Shown: in pieces, positions 22,115 to 33,900 of the stretch
How the letters are laid out: every line of letters begins with the position of its first letter
How positions within the stretch are numbered: the first letter of the stretch is position 1
Assembly (NCBI RefSeq): GCF_000002595.2
Contig: NC_057006.1
Coordinates: 6,279,512 to 6,343,511, forward strand
Length of the DNA stretch: 64,000 nt
Source: Chlamydomonas reinhardtii
Lineage: Eukaryota > Chlorophyta > Chlorophyceae > Chlamydomonadales > Chlamydomonadaceae
Direction: 5' to 3'
Notes under the pieces: model-generated
The model's input: the letters and a program-made list of their open reading frames with translations, nothing else
Told to the model about the DNA's origin: nothing
Databases searched by the model: none
Position numbers and translations under genes: made by a program

Positions 22115-22838
22115 ACTAGTCAGGGGGGGGGGGTAGGAAACAAAGTGCCAGACCCCATGCCCCGAAATCCCCCGGGACCCCCCTTGAGGGGACGACCGAC
22201 CCCCTGACGAACAAAACCTTGTTGTTCAGGGGTTAAAACCCCTCCATTTAATACCAAAGTGGTGTCAATCGACTCCTCTTGACGAGCACTATCACTCCGT
22301 GTCATCAGCGGTCCTGTTCTGAGACTTCGGTCACCGGCGGGATCCTATCCATGGAAATCCCCTCGACCCAGACCACCCCGCGCTCAACTCTCTGCCGCGT
22401 GACGAATGGACAACGTGCATCGGCAGCCTTGTTAGACGTGAACTCGTGCGCACCAGCGCTTCAGAGCCCAGCTGTGTCAGTGCGCATGTGTTGAATGTGG
22501 AGACATGTCCCGACATGTCCACGCCCGGACGCGCAACTTAGCCCTCCCACGCTTTGTTTGTGCTTATTACGTCATAACGTGCCAATATGAGCCTCGTACT
22601 GCAGCGTTTGGCCCCTAGTTCTGCTTGTGGGGCGCTTCCCGAAATCCGCCAGGATGGGCTCCCGAAACCCGACGGACCCCCAGGGACGAGGACCGACCCC
22701 CCAACTTTGGCGGCCCAGAACTTCCTCACCAGACACCCCCTTAAGAAACTAAAAGTACGTGCATAATGCTCTCCTAAAGCTCTGTAATTTTGAGCATGGG
22801 GTAAGAATCTGAGCTTTCTACCCCCCCCCTGGACTAGT
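22115..22838. mobile_element. TIR-bearing element, non-autonomous
   Basis: The left end ACTAGTCAGGGGGGGG...GTAGGAAA and the right end TTTCTACCCCCCCCCTGGACTAGT are inverted repeats of about 22 bp with a long G/C run. Inside, two direct copies of CCGAAA...GACCGACCCCC occur near 22,160 and 22,665. No transposase is encoded. A target-site duplication is not clear. Confidence 0.4.
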
Positions 22839-23799
22839 AGTAAGCTTGGCTTCGCTGGCTCGTGTCCTGGGCACAACATCACTGTCAGGATGATACGCCC
22901 TGTGCATTGCCGTTCCAGGATAGACCGTAACACGCTGATTCCATTAGGACGCCCTGGGATCAGGTGTGTCTGAGGATCAAACATTACATTGTGAGAACTT
23001 TCCGTCAATCGCTTGCGCAACGTTCTGACGCAGGCGATGGACTCAATCCACTCTGCTTCTCCAACTGCTTTCTGCCAGCCGCATCGTCACGTGCGACCTC
23101 GCTTCAGTCCCACATGCGCCATCCAAGTTTGTAGAAAGAATAATTGGGATAATGATACAGCGCGGCGTGCCATGATGGCTCGCCCCTTTATGGTACAGCC
23201 AGGCATCCGTACCCGATACCGGTACGGGATGCAGCGCCTTCTTACCTCGCGTTCGCATGCCTACTCTAAGGCTCTCGACCATGATGAACCAACCAATGGA
23301 CCACCTCTCAACAGAGAGGCGCCGCAACACGCACCAAAGAACAAATGTACACGCGTTCCACCCATGCTCTGCACCAACTTGTGTAGCCCCAACATTCCCG
23401 TAATCTTCGCATGGGGAGACATTGCATGTGGAGGCATTGAAAGGATGATTTGTGCTTATGCACCAGCTTGCCGCGACAATCAAGCTACGCCCACAACCGG
23501 CCATGGCAAATACCTGCCCTGCGCCGCAAGTGTGCGGCTCAGAGCAAGCAGGCGGCAGCCTGACTGCTAGAGAGGACGTAATCACAAACATAACGCTCCG
23601 TTCCAGCCATCGTTGAGAGCCGAACGATATGTCACCTAGCCTACCTTCCCACGCTGTCCAAACCAAAGAACTCGAGTGCAACCGAACCGATCAACGATCA
23701 AATATTACGTCCGTACGCCAAATGCTATCATTACACCGCACTGCGCCATGCGTGCATGCGTTCGCTCTGCATGGCCCGTCCGTGCCCACCAGGCATCGC
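22839..23799. other. Intergenic region
   Basis: Moderate GC content, with frames on both strands (23,013-23,681) that contradict each other. No gene is supported. The PYRP2-like gene's poly(A) signal lies at its right end. Confidence 0.45.
23731..23735 (-). terminator. TGTAA poly(A) signal of PYRP2-like gene
   Basis: TTACA on the plus strand gives TGTAA on the minus strand, 65 nt after the stop codon. Confidence 0.5.
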
Positions 23800-25350
23800 T
23801 TACCACCGCCCACCAAACGCCATCGCTCCGCGCATGGGCTGGAACCCCTCATCGTCGTCATCCGCGTAATCGTCCTCATCATCAATGTCGTCCGCCTGGT
23901 TGCGCCCTGGCTCCTCCAGCGGGTTCAGCTTGGACTCCACAAGGCTCTCCTCCGCAAACAGGCGCTTCATGTTCATGAATGACAGTTGCGACAGGTTGCG
24001 CACCACCAGGTCTGCACCCGTGAAGTCGAACACGGGGTTCGTGCCTGTGTTGAGGCAAGAGAGCGAGGGACCAGGTGCATCGGGTCACGCGTTGTGGTGC
24101 GGCAAGATTGAAGGCAAATGTAAGCGCATAGTGCAAGACATGATCAAGCACAAGCGTCCGCACGCCACAGGCGCGGAAGCCCCACCCCAGCCCTGCAGTG
24201 CTTTCACTCGGGCTTGACGCACCTGTCACGACCACGCACTTCATGCCCAGCTCGTGCGCCGCCTCAACGCTGGTATTGGACTCCCCCACGACGACGCAGC
24301 GGATGGGTGGGCGCTGGATCTTGCTTGCTGCGTAGGCGTAGTAGAACTCCACCTCCGCTGAGCCGCTGTCCTCCGCCGTCACCACCGCGTCGAAGTATTG
24401 TGCAAGGTTGTGCCGCTGCAGGCCATCCTTCACTTTGGACTCGCTGAGCGGCGTTGCCAGAGCAACGGGGATGCTGTACCGCTTCAGCGTCTCCAGAAAC
24501 GGCCGCGTCTCCAGCATGGCTGCGAGCTGACGTCCGCCCATGAGGGTCTCATACAGCTCAGCTTTCCGCTGCGCAACTTGCCGGGCAACGCTAGGGTTGT
24601 GCGTCCAGCCGAAGATGCGGGACACCACAACCTCGTCGCGCACGCCCTTTATCCGGCGAAGGCTCTGACCGAGCGGCTTGCGAAAGCGGAACTCGTCAGC
24701 AACCTGAAGCCACGCTTGCCGGTGTGTCTCCTCCGAAGTCTCCACCACGACGCCCTCAAACTCCTGTTGCGCAGCGTGCAGTTCCGGCGCAACGTTTGCA
24801 TCTTTGATGGCAGGACCGACAGGCCACAACCCTCGCGGCACCGAGACGGGAAGCCCGAGAACGCGCCAGACCAGCAAGTAGCGCCAAACACGTCCCCTCT
24901 TATAGATGCACCGGCTGGCTGAGCCCAGGAGGCCTGCCTCACTCGTCAAAGACCCGTTGCAGTCTGGCGGTCATCAGCCGCGGGAAAGCCACGAGAGATC
25001 CACGTATCCGCGCTTGCGCTTACCATGATGACACCGAACCATCCGGTTGATAACCGCTCCATCCGCTGGAGCGGGTTGGCCAACGAAGGGTCATCGGCAG
25101 GTGACTCCTGGGCCGGCAGTGGGAGCAGCTCCTCGGCTTCGACCACCTTTTCCACCACACCAACGTAGCTAGGAGCGTACTGAGGAGGTGTGGACAGCGG
25201 GCGCGAGGAAGAAGGTGGCAAAGGCGCGGCACCATTCAGCGCGGGTCGCCGCGACCCCTGGCTGCGTATAGCCCTAAGGGGGCAGGCTACGGGCGCTTCT
25301 CGCCCACTCCTAACCAATGAACGCCCTGTGTGGCGAAAGCCGCGAAGCAT
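23800..25350 (-). CDS. Plastid HAD-like protein, PYRP2 type
   Basis: Three exons on the minus strand: 25350-25024, 24763-24223 and 24044-23800 (370 aa), all in phase. Residues 1-40 (MLRGFRHTGRSLVRSGREA...) are Arg/Ser-rich like a chloroplast transit peptide. MERLSTGWFGVIM leads straight into EFEGVVVE (about 110-117), which occupies HAD motif I. The usual two Asp of DxDG are both Glu. Next come the cap domain (LRRIKGVRDE, RKAELYE), VALATPLSESK (motif II region), VVTAEDSG, CVVVGESNTSVEAAHELGMKCV (motif IV region) and GADLVVRNLSQLS. The acidic tail is DDIDDEDDYADDDDEG. The architecture follows plant chloroplast HAD proteins including Arabidopsis At4g11570 (PYRP2), reported to dephosphorylate a riboflavin-pathway intermediate. 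Whether this protein is catalytic is open, because of the motif I change. Confidence 0.85.
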
Positions 25351-25689
25351 TTGTGTGCCACGTCAACGAATGTATGTTAGAACTGGAAGGGGCGTGGCCT
25401 TGATATAGGAGGTTGTGTTTGATAATAGTTTTTTGGAAGCTATGTGACCACTGAAGTGTCACAGGGAAGTCGTGTCCCCGGGCCTGGGCCAGTCTTTTAA
25501 AGGCACATTCTGAGGACCGCGTCAAACCACGGTCGCTTTCTAGCGCCCAGTGCGTGTCTATCACTATTGTATAACGACCATATGGGCGCGCAGCCCTTCC
25601 TGGCCCGAAAGTTTAAAACGTGCCACCAGCCACGCCACCAGCCACCACGAGACCACGCCCGCACGACGGGTTGCGGGCACGTCCCTCAA

Positions 25690-25935
25690 GTAACTCGTCC
25701 GTGCACTAATGCATCAAATCAGCAAACGACACGGTTATGTACACCTAAACAATCACCGCACCACAACCTATGTTTCCAATGCACAGTCGCAAATCTGAAG
25801 CAGCAGAATAACGAGCAGAGTACGACGGTGCCGACGGCCACGACGTCTGCCCCCATGTGGGAGCGAGGTACGGGCCCAGGCCACCAGCACTGGGGCGCAC
25901 TACGCATGGCCACGGTGTGTACGTTCCAGGTGCCA
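25690..25935 (+). repeat. Dispersed repeat, copy 1 (inverted partner near 35.3 kb)
   Basis: About 240 bp align with the reverse complement of 35,205-35,395. Shared blocks include AATGCATCAAATCAGC, a GCA(C/T)AGTCGCAA...CTGAAGCAGC block, AACGAGC, GAGTACGAC and TACGCATGGCC. The copies are substantially diverged, so the repeat is not recent. Its class is unknown. Confidence 0.55.
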
Positions 25936-26644
25936 TCCACGCGTGCCCTTCCTTGCCACAAATTCTCAAGCCACCCCTTGCATTTCTAGCATAGTTACCC
26001 CTCCCCGTCACAGGGTTTACATCCTTCAGGGGTAGGCCGCCGCCGCTAGCGAGAAGGGCTCTAACCATGTGCTTGCCCACGGCATTCCAGGGCCAAAAAT
26101 GCCTGGTCTTTAGCGTTTAGGGGAGCTCCGCCCCAAAGGTTGGCACCCCGTCTGGGCCCCGGTCTGGGCCGCGTCTGAGGCAGGGCACCGACGATGCTTC
26201 AAGGATACGAATGCGCACGATGCCAGGGGAGTTTGGACTGAGGCAGGGTGCGACATGGCGCACGCGGTTGAGATAGTCAATAAGGGCTGAGGCAGGGTAG
26301 TATGATGTGCGTGTATGGAATCGGCCCTTGGTGAGGCGCTGGCTCTTGCCGAACCACGACCGCGACGGGTTACAATCCCCGGGCGTGCTGCGCGAGGCTG
26401 CTTGTCAGGTTTACGCTTTTGCTGTATCGCGCCGTGCGGCTGCTTGTGGGCTCATAACATGTGTTTCTTGGGGCATCGTCAACAAATGTGCCAACTGTAA
26501 CAAGCAAGTTAACAAGTACCGTCTTGGTGAATACCGTAGTCCCTTCCTCTTACATGATTCACACGTCGACAAGTGTTCCCCGGTCACGGGAAAAGAATGC
26601 GGATGTTACAGAGGGGACAGTCCCGGTCACGGGAAAAGGGCGTG

Positions 26645-26990
26645 GGAAAAGGGGCTGAGCCCCTCCACAGTCTGAGGCCGAACAACCTCATCGCCCGGAC
26701 ATAGCCGGGTCGGTTTCCACAGGCGCATAGCCAAACCAGGTGCCTAGCAATCGCGATGCCACAGCAGAGCTAACCGCAGCCAGGCGAAGCACAGTTGTCA
26801 ACAGCCGCACTGCTTGTCATGCTGCTACGCATGCCCTGCCAGCCCCACCGCGGACCGCTACCTAGACACCAGCCGGCTCCTCAGCCTGCGCGCTTGCGCC
26901 GCTTCTTGGGCGGCGCTGCGCTCTCCTCCTCCACATGGCCTTTCCCGCCCCCTCCGCTGTCAAGATGCGCGCACGCGGCCCCGCTGCTGC
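26645..26990 (-). mobile_element. 5'-truncated LINE-like 3' end, copy 2
   Basis: Paralogue of 21,306-21,690 in the same orientation. It ends the minus-strand frame with GHVEEESAAPPKKRRKRAG and a stop at 26881-26883, then the same 3' flank with GGCTATGTCCGGG. The two basic tails differ mainly by Lys/Arg exchanges, suggesting that both descend from functional parents. Confidence 0.4.
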
Positions 26991-27915
26991 CGGACTCAGG
27001 GGCTCAGAGCTTGTGGCCATCTTCTCACCCGCGTGTGCCATGACCACTGCCATTCTGCCCCTATGCTGCACAAACAATGTGCGCAGTGAAACGCAAAAGC
27101 AACAAGCCGGACCCCTGGCCAGGGACTAGTATCCGGCCCCGTTGCCCACACAGCACGCCTCTACCTCACTACCTGCTGCTCACGTCCATTTCCACGCGAT
27201 GCTCCGTGCTTGCAATATTTCTGCCATGGCATGCTTGCAACGGCTCTCGGCCCATGCCAGCTCTTGGAGCGGAGCCGGCTTGGCGTCCAGCGTGCACAAC
27301 AGCACAACCGATACCGCACTATGCCGACACTCCTGCTTCAGACGTGTCCTTGATTACGTCTGTCCTTGCATGACCTCACTGTGCCATAACCCCTAGGAGC
27401 GTTTGAGCGGAGCACAGGTAGCTTTGAAGGATTGCGCCGTCCGCTCGCTGTGACCCGGGCTCCCTTAAGAGCGCCTACTCATCGTCCACCCTACTGCATC
27501 CACTTGACACATCTGCCATCGGCATCCTGAATCCTGCAGCTATCTCAGCACCACGGCTCAATGCAGGAGAGCTTCAGTGCACATGCGCAGCTGCAGTCTG
27601 TGAGAAGTGGCAATTTCCATGAGCACGCGCACAACGGGCTCAGCCCACACTAACCCTATGTCCACCAACCTCAACTAAAGGTCCCGCAGACGTAAGGTCG
27701 TGCCCCGGGTGTAGCTGGGAGCGGTTTAGGCAGGTACAGCCCGATTTCCAGTTGTTTAGAAGATCAGCCACCACCCGCATGCATGCTGAACTCCCCGCGC
27801 CACCCAGAACACACGCCAGTTGCAGCCTGAATTGTGTGCCTTTCTTGCATGCATCTAAGCTATGAGCGTACAAAGCTGCGTCATCACGGAAGATGGGCAC
27901 GCGATTGGCCAACAG

Positions 27916-27950
27916 AAGACTACGTCAAGACTACGTCAAGACTACGTCCC
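27916..27950 (+). repeat. Short tandem repeat
   Basis: Three units of GACTACGTC with AA spacers in tandem. No function is evident. Confidence 0.5.
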
Positions 27951-28125
27951 GACATTCATACGCACAAAGCACCATCCACCTGCAGGACAACGTGCTGCCT
28001 CACCTCTGCGTGACAACTGCTGGGAGCACTCCAAATGTCATCGCTCAGCCGCTCCCACACACCACATTCACCCATTGCGCAATACATCCCCTGCATTCCG
28101 TGCCACCGCAATAGTTGCCCCTCCC

Positions 28126-30513
28126 TTACATTTCCATGTCATTGCCGCCGCCATCCCCAGCAGCTGCTGGCCGCGGTGCGAAGGGGTTCGGCCCCGCCGA
28201 TCCGAACTGTTGCCCCTGCGCCGACGCCTGTTGCCGCTCCTGCTGTGTTGACTGACCGGCTGGCCCCGGCATAGCTGCTGTCCCGAACCGAAAGCCCTGC
28301 GGCGCCGTCACGTTGCTCAGGCTCCACGCCGGTGCAGCCCCGGCGGATCCTGTGCGTGCAAAAAAAAAACAAGGAATGGTCGGATACCATAAGTATTGCA
28401 ATCAGGGGATAATACAACACACGGCAAAAGTAGCATTTGCTATCGCCCACGAACTAGACTAGCTTCGCGCGGTCAGCCAATGGAGTTGGATGTGGCTCTG
28501 CCACGTGCCATCCGCAAACTGCCCAAGGACTCTCGTCACATACGATACGTATCACTTGCTCACCGAACACGGGCCCGGAGGTTGACGGCGCAGAGGCCTC
28601 CTGCGACTGCTCCTGCTGTTGCCCCGACGGCCCTGCCTGCGGCTGCTGCCCGAACGCCGGGCCTGTGGCAATAAAACCGGAACCCAGGAGTGAGCCACGG
28701 GATGGGCAGGGACAGAAAGTCGACTAGGGCGCCCCAATCCTTGCCCTATATGCGAGCGCCCCAAGTAGCATTGGGCCAACTCCGGCCCGGGCATGCTCAC
28801 TCAACCACCTCCCCCTCCCAGCCTCAGTGCTGCAGCGCGACTGGCCTTTCAAACTCACCGTTGTTGAGAATGGCCAGGCCCATGGGCGCCGAGCAGCTGC
28901 CGTGCAGCTGCACCTCGTACTCCTGCAGGCGCTTGACGTCCTCTGTTGTGGGAGCCGCACACATACGCATCAGCTGATCACGGCGGCGTACCAGGTGCTG
29001 AAGTGGCATACATGAACATGCACGCGCATCAGGGCCAACGCTATGGCACACCCCCTGGTTACAATGCACGGCCAGTATGCTATCTGTTCACGCCATGCTC
29101 GCCTGCAAGCTGAAAGGCAGCACGGCGAATCCCGCACTCGGGCGCATCCCCTTGCGATCGCTTACCCTCCTTGATGTTGATGGTCTGCCGCTTGTCCTTA
29201 ACCCACTTGTAGCTCTCCGCTAACCGCCACCCGCGCTTCTTCATCAGGTAGGCAATCACCACCGACGGTGATCTGGCACGATAGGGCAAGCAGGTGACCG
29301 GTGAGAGTGCATAGAGTCGGCGCGTTGTGCCGCACCACTGCTCTCTACTGCGCATCCTCTGTTACAACACTCTGGACGTGCTATGGACGTGCTATGGACG
29401 TGCTAAGGCCAAAGGCGTTTCAACGAAAATGACAATCACTGCCAGCCGACATCTCCGGCAAGTAAGCAGCACGCTTGCATACCGCACCGCACAGCACCCG
29501 GTTGCCCCGACCTAACACCCGTGTCCGTACCGCCCGCTGCCGCAGCTGCAGCAACAAGCTGCCCTCAATCATATTATTTGTGGCCTTCTTACCCAATGGC
29601 CTTATGTGTTGCCTGCCTCACCTGGACACTCCCGTCATGCAGTACACCAGCACCTTCTGCTCCTTGTTGAGGACCATGTCTGGCCAGGGCGCGGTTCATG
29701 GCACAGCAGGCGATCGAGGTTCACGACGACCAGGCATGCACAGTGGCAACGATGCGTAATGCAGCGCATCTCAGGTAAGCGTGGGCGCAACGAGCTTAAG
29801 TGTGGACCCTGTGTCTCCACCCTTAACGAACCGCCCCTCCGCAAACAACCTCCAGATCAATAGCCCTCAACCTGATCCCCGACCATGCACTGCATCGCCC
29901 TCACCTAGGAAGTCGTGGCACTCCTGGAAGTCCACCGGCGTGGAGGTCACGGTGTGGTACTTGAAGCTGTTTTTGAACAGCTCCGCGTTGCTGGGCCACG
30001 TCTGCGGCCAACAAGTATGCAAGGTGTGGGTGGGCTACACAAGAACAGAACAGAACAGCTGGGCCTACGATCCTACCCAAGCCCACGCTGCACCTATGTG
30101 AGCGCCCACGCTTCCGTCTAGTTCTAGTCATTCCATGGAGTTGTTCCGATGGATTCCAGTGGAAGAGTGATACAGAAGCATATTACCGAGGGATGGCCGT
30201 TCTGGCGCCTACACTGGATGTGGGTTTGATTACTCACTCACGGGCCCTGACCGCATCGGTCCAGCCGTCCAGTCTGCCCCGTAAATGCCGCTACGACAGC
30301 TACCCCAACAGCACTCACGTTGAGAATATGTGTTATTCCCATGGCCCGGAGCAGCTCGGAGCGTGAGGCAGTGTCATAGCTGCCCAGGTACAGGCTGCCG
30401 GGGATGACAGCGGTGGGCAGCACGCTCGGCTCCAGTTGCTTCCGCTCCGCCTGAGACATGACGTGCCCGCAGACCGTGCACGGCTCTCCGTTCTCCACCT
30501 GAGGGTCCATCAT
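28126..30513 (-). CDS. IBR5: IBR5-type dual-specificity phosphatase
   Basis: Seven exons on the minus strand: 30513-30319, 30001-29905, 29679-29622, 29272-29166, 28942-28859, 28662-28564 and 28349-28126 (287 aa; Arabidopsis IBR5 is 257). A CTVCGH Cys/His motif near the N-terminus precedes LYLGSYDTASRSELL and GITHILN. The P-loop is CMTGVSRSP (Cys111, Arg117), preceded by Tyr where most family members have His. MKKRGWRLAESYKWVK (about 125-140) is near-identical to plant IBR5. The tail has GPAFGQQP, GPVFG and GFRFG, that is FG-type motifs, and ends NDMEM. IBR5 proteins dephosphorylate MAP kinases and modulate auxin and stress signalling in land plants; the algal substrate is unknown. Every junction is canonical and in phase. 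It is divergent from RPOD, 464 bp away. Confidence 0.9.
29370..29406 (+). repeat. Tandem repeat in IBR5 intron
   Basis: Three copies of TGGACGTGCTA in tandem within the intron between the third and fourth exons of the IBR5-like gene. Confidence 0.6.
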
Positions 30514-30977
30514 TGGGGGAGTGGCACCAATATTGAGTGCTGAGTTCTGGAGATGCGATGCGCGCGCATCCCAAGCCAGGGCGGACCTACATCATGATAG
30601 TGGTTGCAGATAAAACAAGGTTCCTCTCTATCTCGTTTGCTCTTCATAGTTGCTGTCTGCAGCGTGAGGTGCTTCTGTCCAACTTGGTTCTGCCCTACTT
30701 GGCTTGATACAATGTGTATGTGTTATTACAAGACCTTGAAAAAGCAATCGATCGGTCTGGTTTCCTGTTGTCCTGAAAACTAGGTTTGCTGCTCCATGCA
30801 AGACTTCCAGCAACGGCTGTTGTCTCATTCTAACAACGTCTCGAATTCCTTGCTATTATTGTCCCTGCTTCGGTTCTCCTTCTTGCTTCTGCTTGACTGA
30901 AAATGTCATTTCAGCAGTGCCCGGCCCGCACCGCATAGCAAGTCGCCACCTCTACTCTTAACTCTGGTGCAGTCACG
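30514..30977. promoter_or_regulatory. Divergent upstream region, IBR5 / RPOD
   Basis: 464 bp between outward start codons, with noticeably lower GC than the coding DNA around it, especially 30,600-30,900. No TATA box or known light or circadian element was identified by eye. Confidence 0.4.
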
Positions 30978-33900
30978 ATGTCGAGCAAAATGTCAACAGG
31001 CAGCACCCAGTTGCCAGCGGCTGGGTCCGGAGCGCCTGGCCTCGGCAAGCCGGCTGCATCTCCACGTCCAGCTCGGGCTTTGTCCACACCTTCTGCAACA
31101 GCGATTAAGGCCCCGATGGTTCTATCTCGGAGCACGCAACCGCGTTTGCCGATGGAGCCAGACAAACTTCAGGTGGTCGCGGGGCACCACGCGCAAACGG
31201 GCGCGCCTGCGGTAACGATAGAGATGCCATCGAAGCTGTCGGGTCTGGATGTCAACTTCGCGTATCAGCGGCGCCAGGTGTCACAGTCCACGTCGACGTC
31301 GCATGCCCTGACGGAGGCCACAGACCTCCAACCAGCGCCAGCGCCAAGCGCAGCGTCAGGGAGCTTTGCGGGCGACTTAATGCCATCAAACGCTGCCTCG
31401 GGTGCAGCCCCGCAAGTCCTGGAAATGGTTGCAAGCGACGCGACGGCAGCACACATCGTCGCGGGGTTGTCAGCGGAGCTGGACGCGCTGCTGCTCGAGG
31501 TGGAGCAGGTAGGGCAGATTACATTCCGCACGTGGCGAGAGCGCAACGCATACGTATGGGGTCTCCCAGGGCAATGCGTATACTGGCTGCGGGTGGGACC
31601 GCGCTGCCCACGACGTTTGGTACCAAACGTCGTGTCGCGCGAGCGTTTCCAGACCATTCGCGACCGTTCGCCTCCGCCCCGTAACCAGTGCCGCCTGTAA
31701 TGGCTGAGATTCTCATCCAAACCTCAACTGTCTTTGTCTGCTCCGCAGGAGCTTCTGCCCTTCCTTGGGACACGGCCTCAGCACCCCTCCGGCCCAACTG
31801 GCAGCGCGCCTGCCGCCGCTGCCGCTGCGCAGCCGGCGCACAGCCCAGCGGCTTCCTCAGCCGCCGCCGCCGCGGCCGCCACCAGCAGCGGCCCCCGGCG
31901 GGAGGCCCCCACGCCCCAGGGCCTGTCCCTGCTGCAGCTGGCGCAGCGGCCGCCGGGCGGTCGACAGGCGCGCAGCAGCAGTAGTAGCAGCACCCGCAGT
32001 AGCAAGGCCGCCAGCAGTAAGGCTGCTGCAGTGCCTTCGGCTCCCGCCGAAGCGAATGGCGCGGCCTCTACAGCCCTAGTTGCACGGGACAAGGAGGCGG
32101 GGGCAGGGGCGATGGTGGTGGCGGCGAGCGCGGGTGACCGCGCGCAGCGGCGGCGGCAGATCTGGCAAAAGTCTGCGCCTGTGGAGCCGTCGCCGGCGCT
32201 GCCTAAGAACGGGTATTTTAAGGCGAAGGGCGGCAACTCGGTGGCCAAGTTCATGGGGGTGAGAGCTGGGGCCTATGAGCTCGTGTGTGCGGTGTTGCCA
32301 GAAGGCGCACAGGGCTGCGGTTGCTTACTAGCAGTGAGGGGGACTGTACCTGGCAGGCGTTTACGCATTACAGTACGCACCTGCTTGGGGGCAGCAAGCG
32401 ATGAGCTGCGGCCTACCTAATTCCCGCCTGCCGCGGCCCCGGACGGCTAGCCCGACGAAGCCACCCATCCACGACCTTCCGCTGCCTTCCACTGCCTGTG
32501 CTCCCTGCACATGCCCTCCTGTGCTACAGGGCTTCCAGCGGGACTCGCTGCTGAACCCCGCCGAGGAGCAGCAGCTGGCCAGCGCGGCCCAGGACTTCAT
32601 GGAGCTGCAGGCGCTGCAGTCCATCATGACCTCGCTGCTGCGCCGCCCGCCGCGCCTGGCGGAGCTGGCGGAGGCCATCCACTGCGACGAGGAGTGAGTG
32701 GAGAAGGCAGGGAAGGCGGGGGATGGGCGGGAGAGGCACGGAGTGAGCAGCGGTGACACACTTTTCTAGTAAATGCTGGCGGTATCATGTGATGGCTCAA
32801 TGCTGGGCGCCCGCAACCTGTAGAATGGGGCGAGGTGGGCGCGTGATGCCGCGTTGCCAGTCCGACCCAGCCCTTTGCCTCAACCCCCCGACCCGCCGTG
32901 TGGCCCTCCCTGCGCGCAGCGCGCTGCGGCTGCGCCTGGACGCCGGCAACCGCGCCCGCGCCATCCTGGCGCAGAAGAATTACCGGCTGGTGGTGGCGTG
33001 CGCCAAGTGGGCCTGCAAAAACGGCGTGGGCGGCGGCGGCGCCGGCAGCGGGCACGACGGCAGCTACGAGCTGGCGTTTGAGGACGCGCTGACTGCGGGC
33101 ATGGAGGGGCTGATGCGCGGCATCCACAAGTTCCGGCCCGACAGCGGCTACCGGCTGTCCACCTACTGCACTTGGTGGATCCGGATGAGCATCCGCAAGA
33201 CGCTTTCGCGCCAGTCCACAGCGCTACAGTGAGTGGAGTGGCGCAGGGCGCGGGGCGCGTGCTGTGGGGATGCTGGGGGTGCGGGGGGAGGGTGCTGTGG
33301 TGTTGGGGAGGGCGCGGGGGCAAGCGTGGCCGGATGCCCGGGTGTTGCGTAGGGAGGCGGGCGGGGGCGTGAGAGCGTGCGTGTGCACATGCCTGGAGTA
33401 GTGGTGTTTCGGCAGGGTGCGTGCCTTCGTGGGCTAACCAGCCGCGACCGGCGCCCGCCCCGCAGGCTGCCGTTGAGCGTGCTGCAGAGTGTGGAGGCGC
33501 TGGTGTCGGCGCGACTGCGCCTCACCAAGCCCGGAGCCAGCCCGCCCACGGACGAGGCCGTAGCGGCGGAGCTGGGCTGGAGCATGACGCGAATTCGCAA
33601 CGCGGACGCGGCGCGGCGGTTCGCGACCAGCATCAAGTCGTTTGAGGCGCCCGCCTCAGCGTCAGCGGGTGGCGGCGGCGGCGGCGGTGATGACGACGGC
33701 GGCGGCTCGCTGGATGACCGCTTCGTGCAGGTGTGTGGGGTGGACGGGGAGGGGGTTGAGAATGTAGGATAGCAGCTACAACGGAAAGGAGGCAAGCGAT
33801 CTGTCAAATTGGTTGACACGGGCGTGGCCGTGCCACCTTGGCAGCTCGCCCTTACTGGTCCTCCCTTAACCCTCCTACTTTCGTCACGATCCTTCCGCCT

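Larger units (their letters stand above)
25351..28125. other. Repeat-rich intergenic region, no gene seen
   Basis: Holds a dispersed repeat (about 25,690-25,935), several GAGGCAGGG units between 26,176 and 26,300, a LINE-like fragment (26,645-26,990) and a short tandem repeat at 27,916-27,950. Open frames are short and not supported by splice signals. Confidence 0.5.

Noticed and set aside
23013-23681. Overlapping frames of 185 and 212 codons on opposite strands
   Set aside because: Neither has a recognisable domain, codon bias or splice context.
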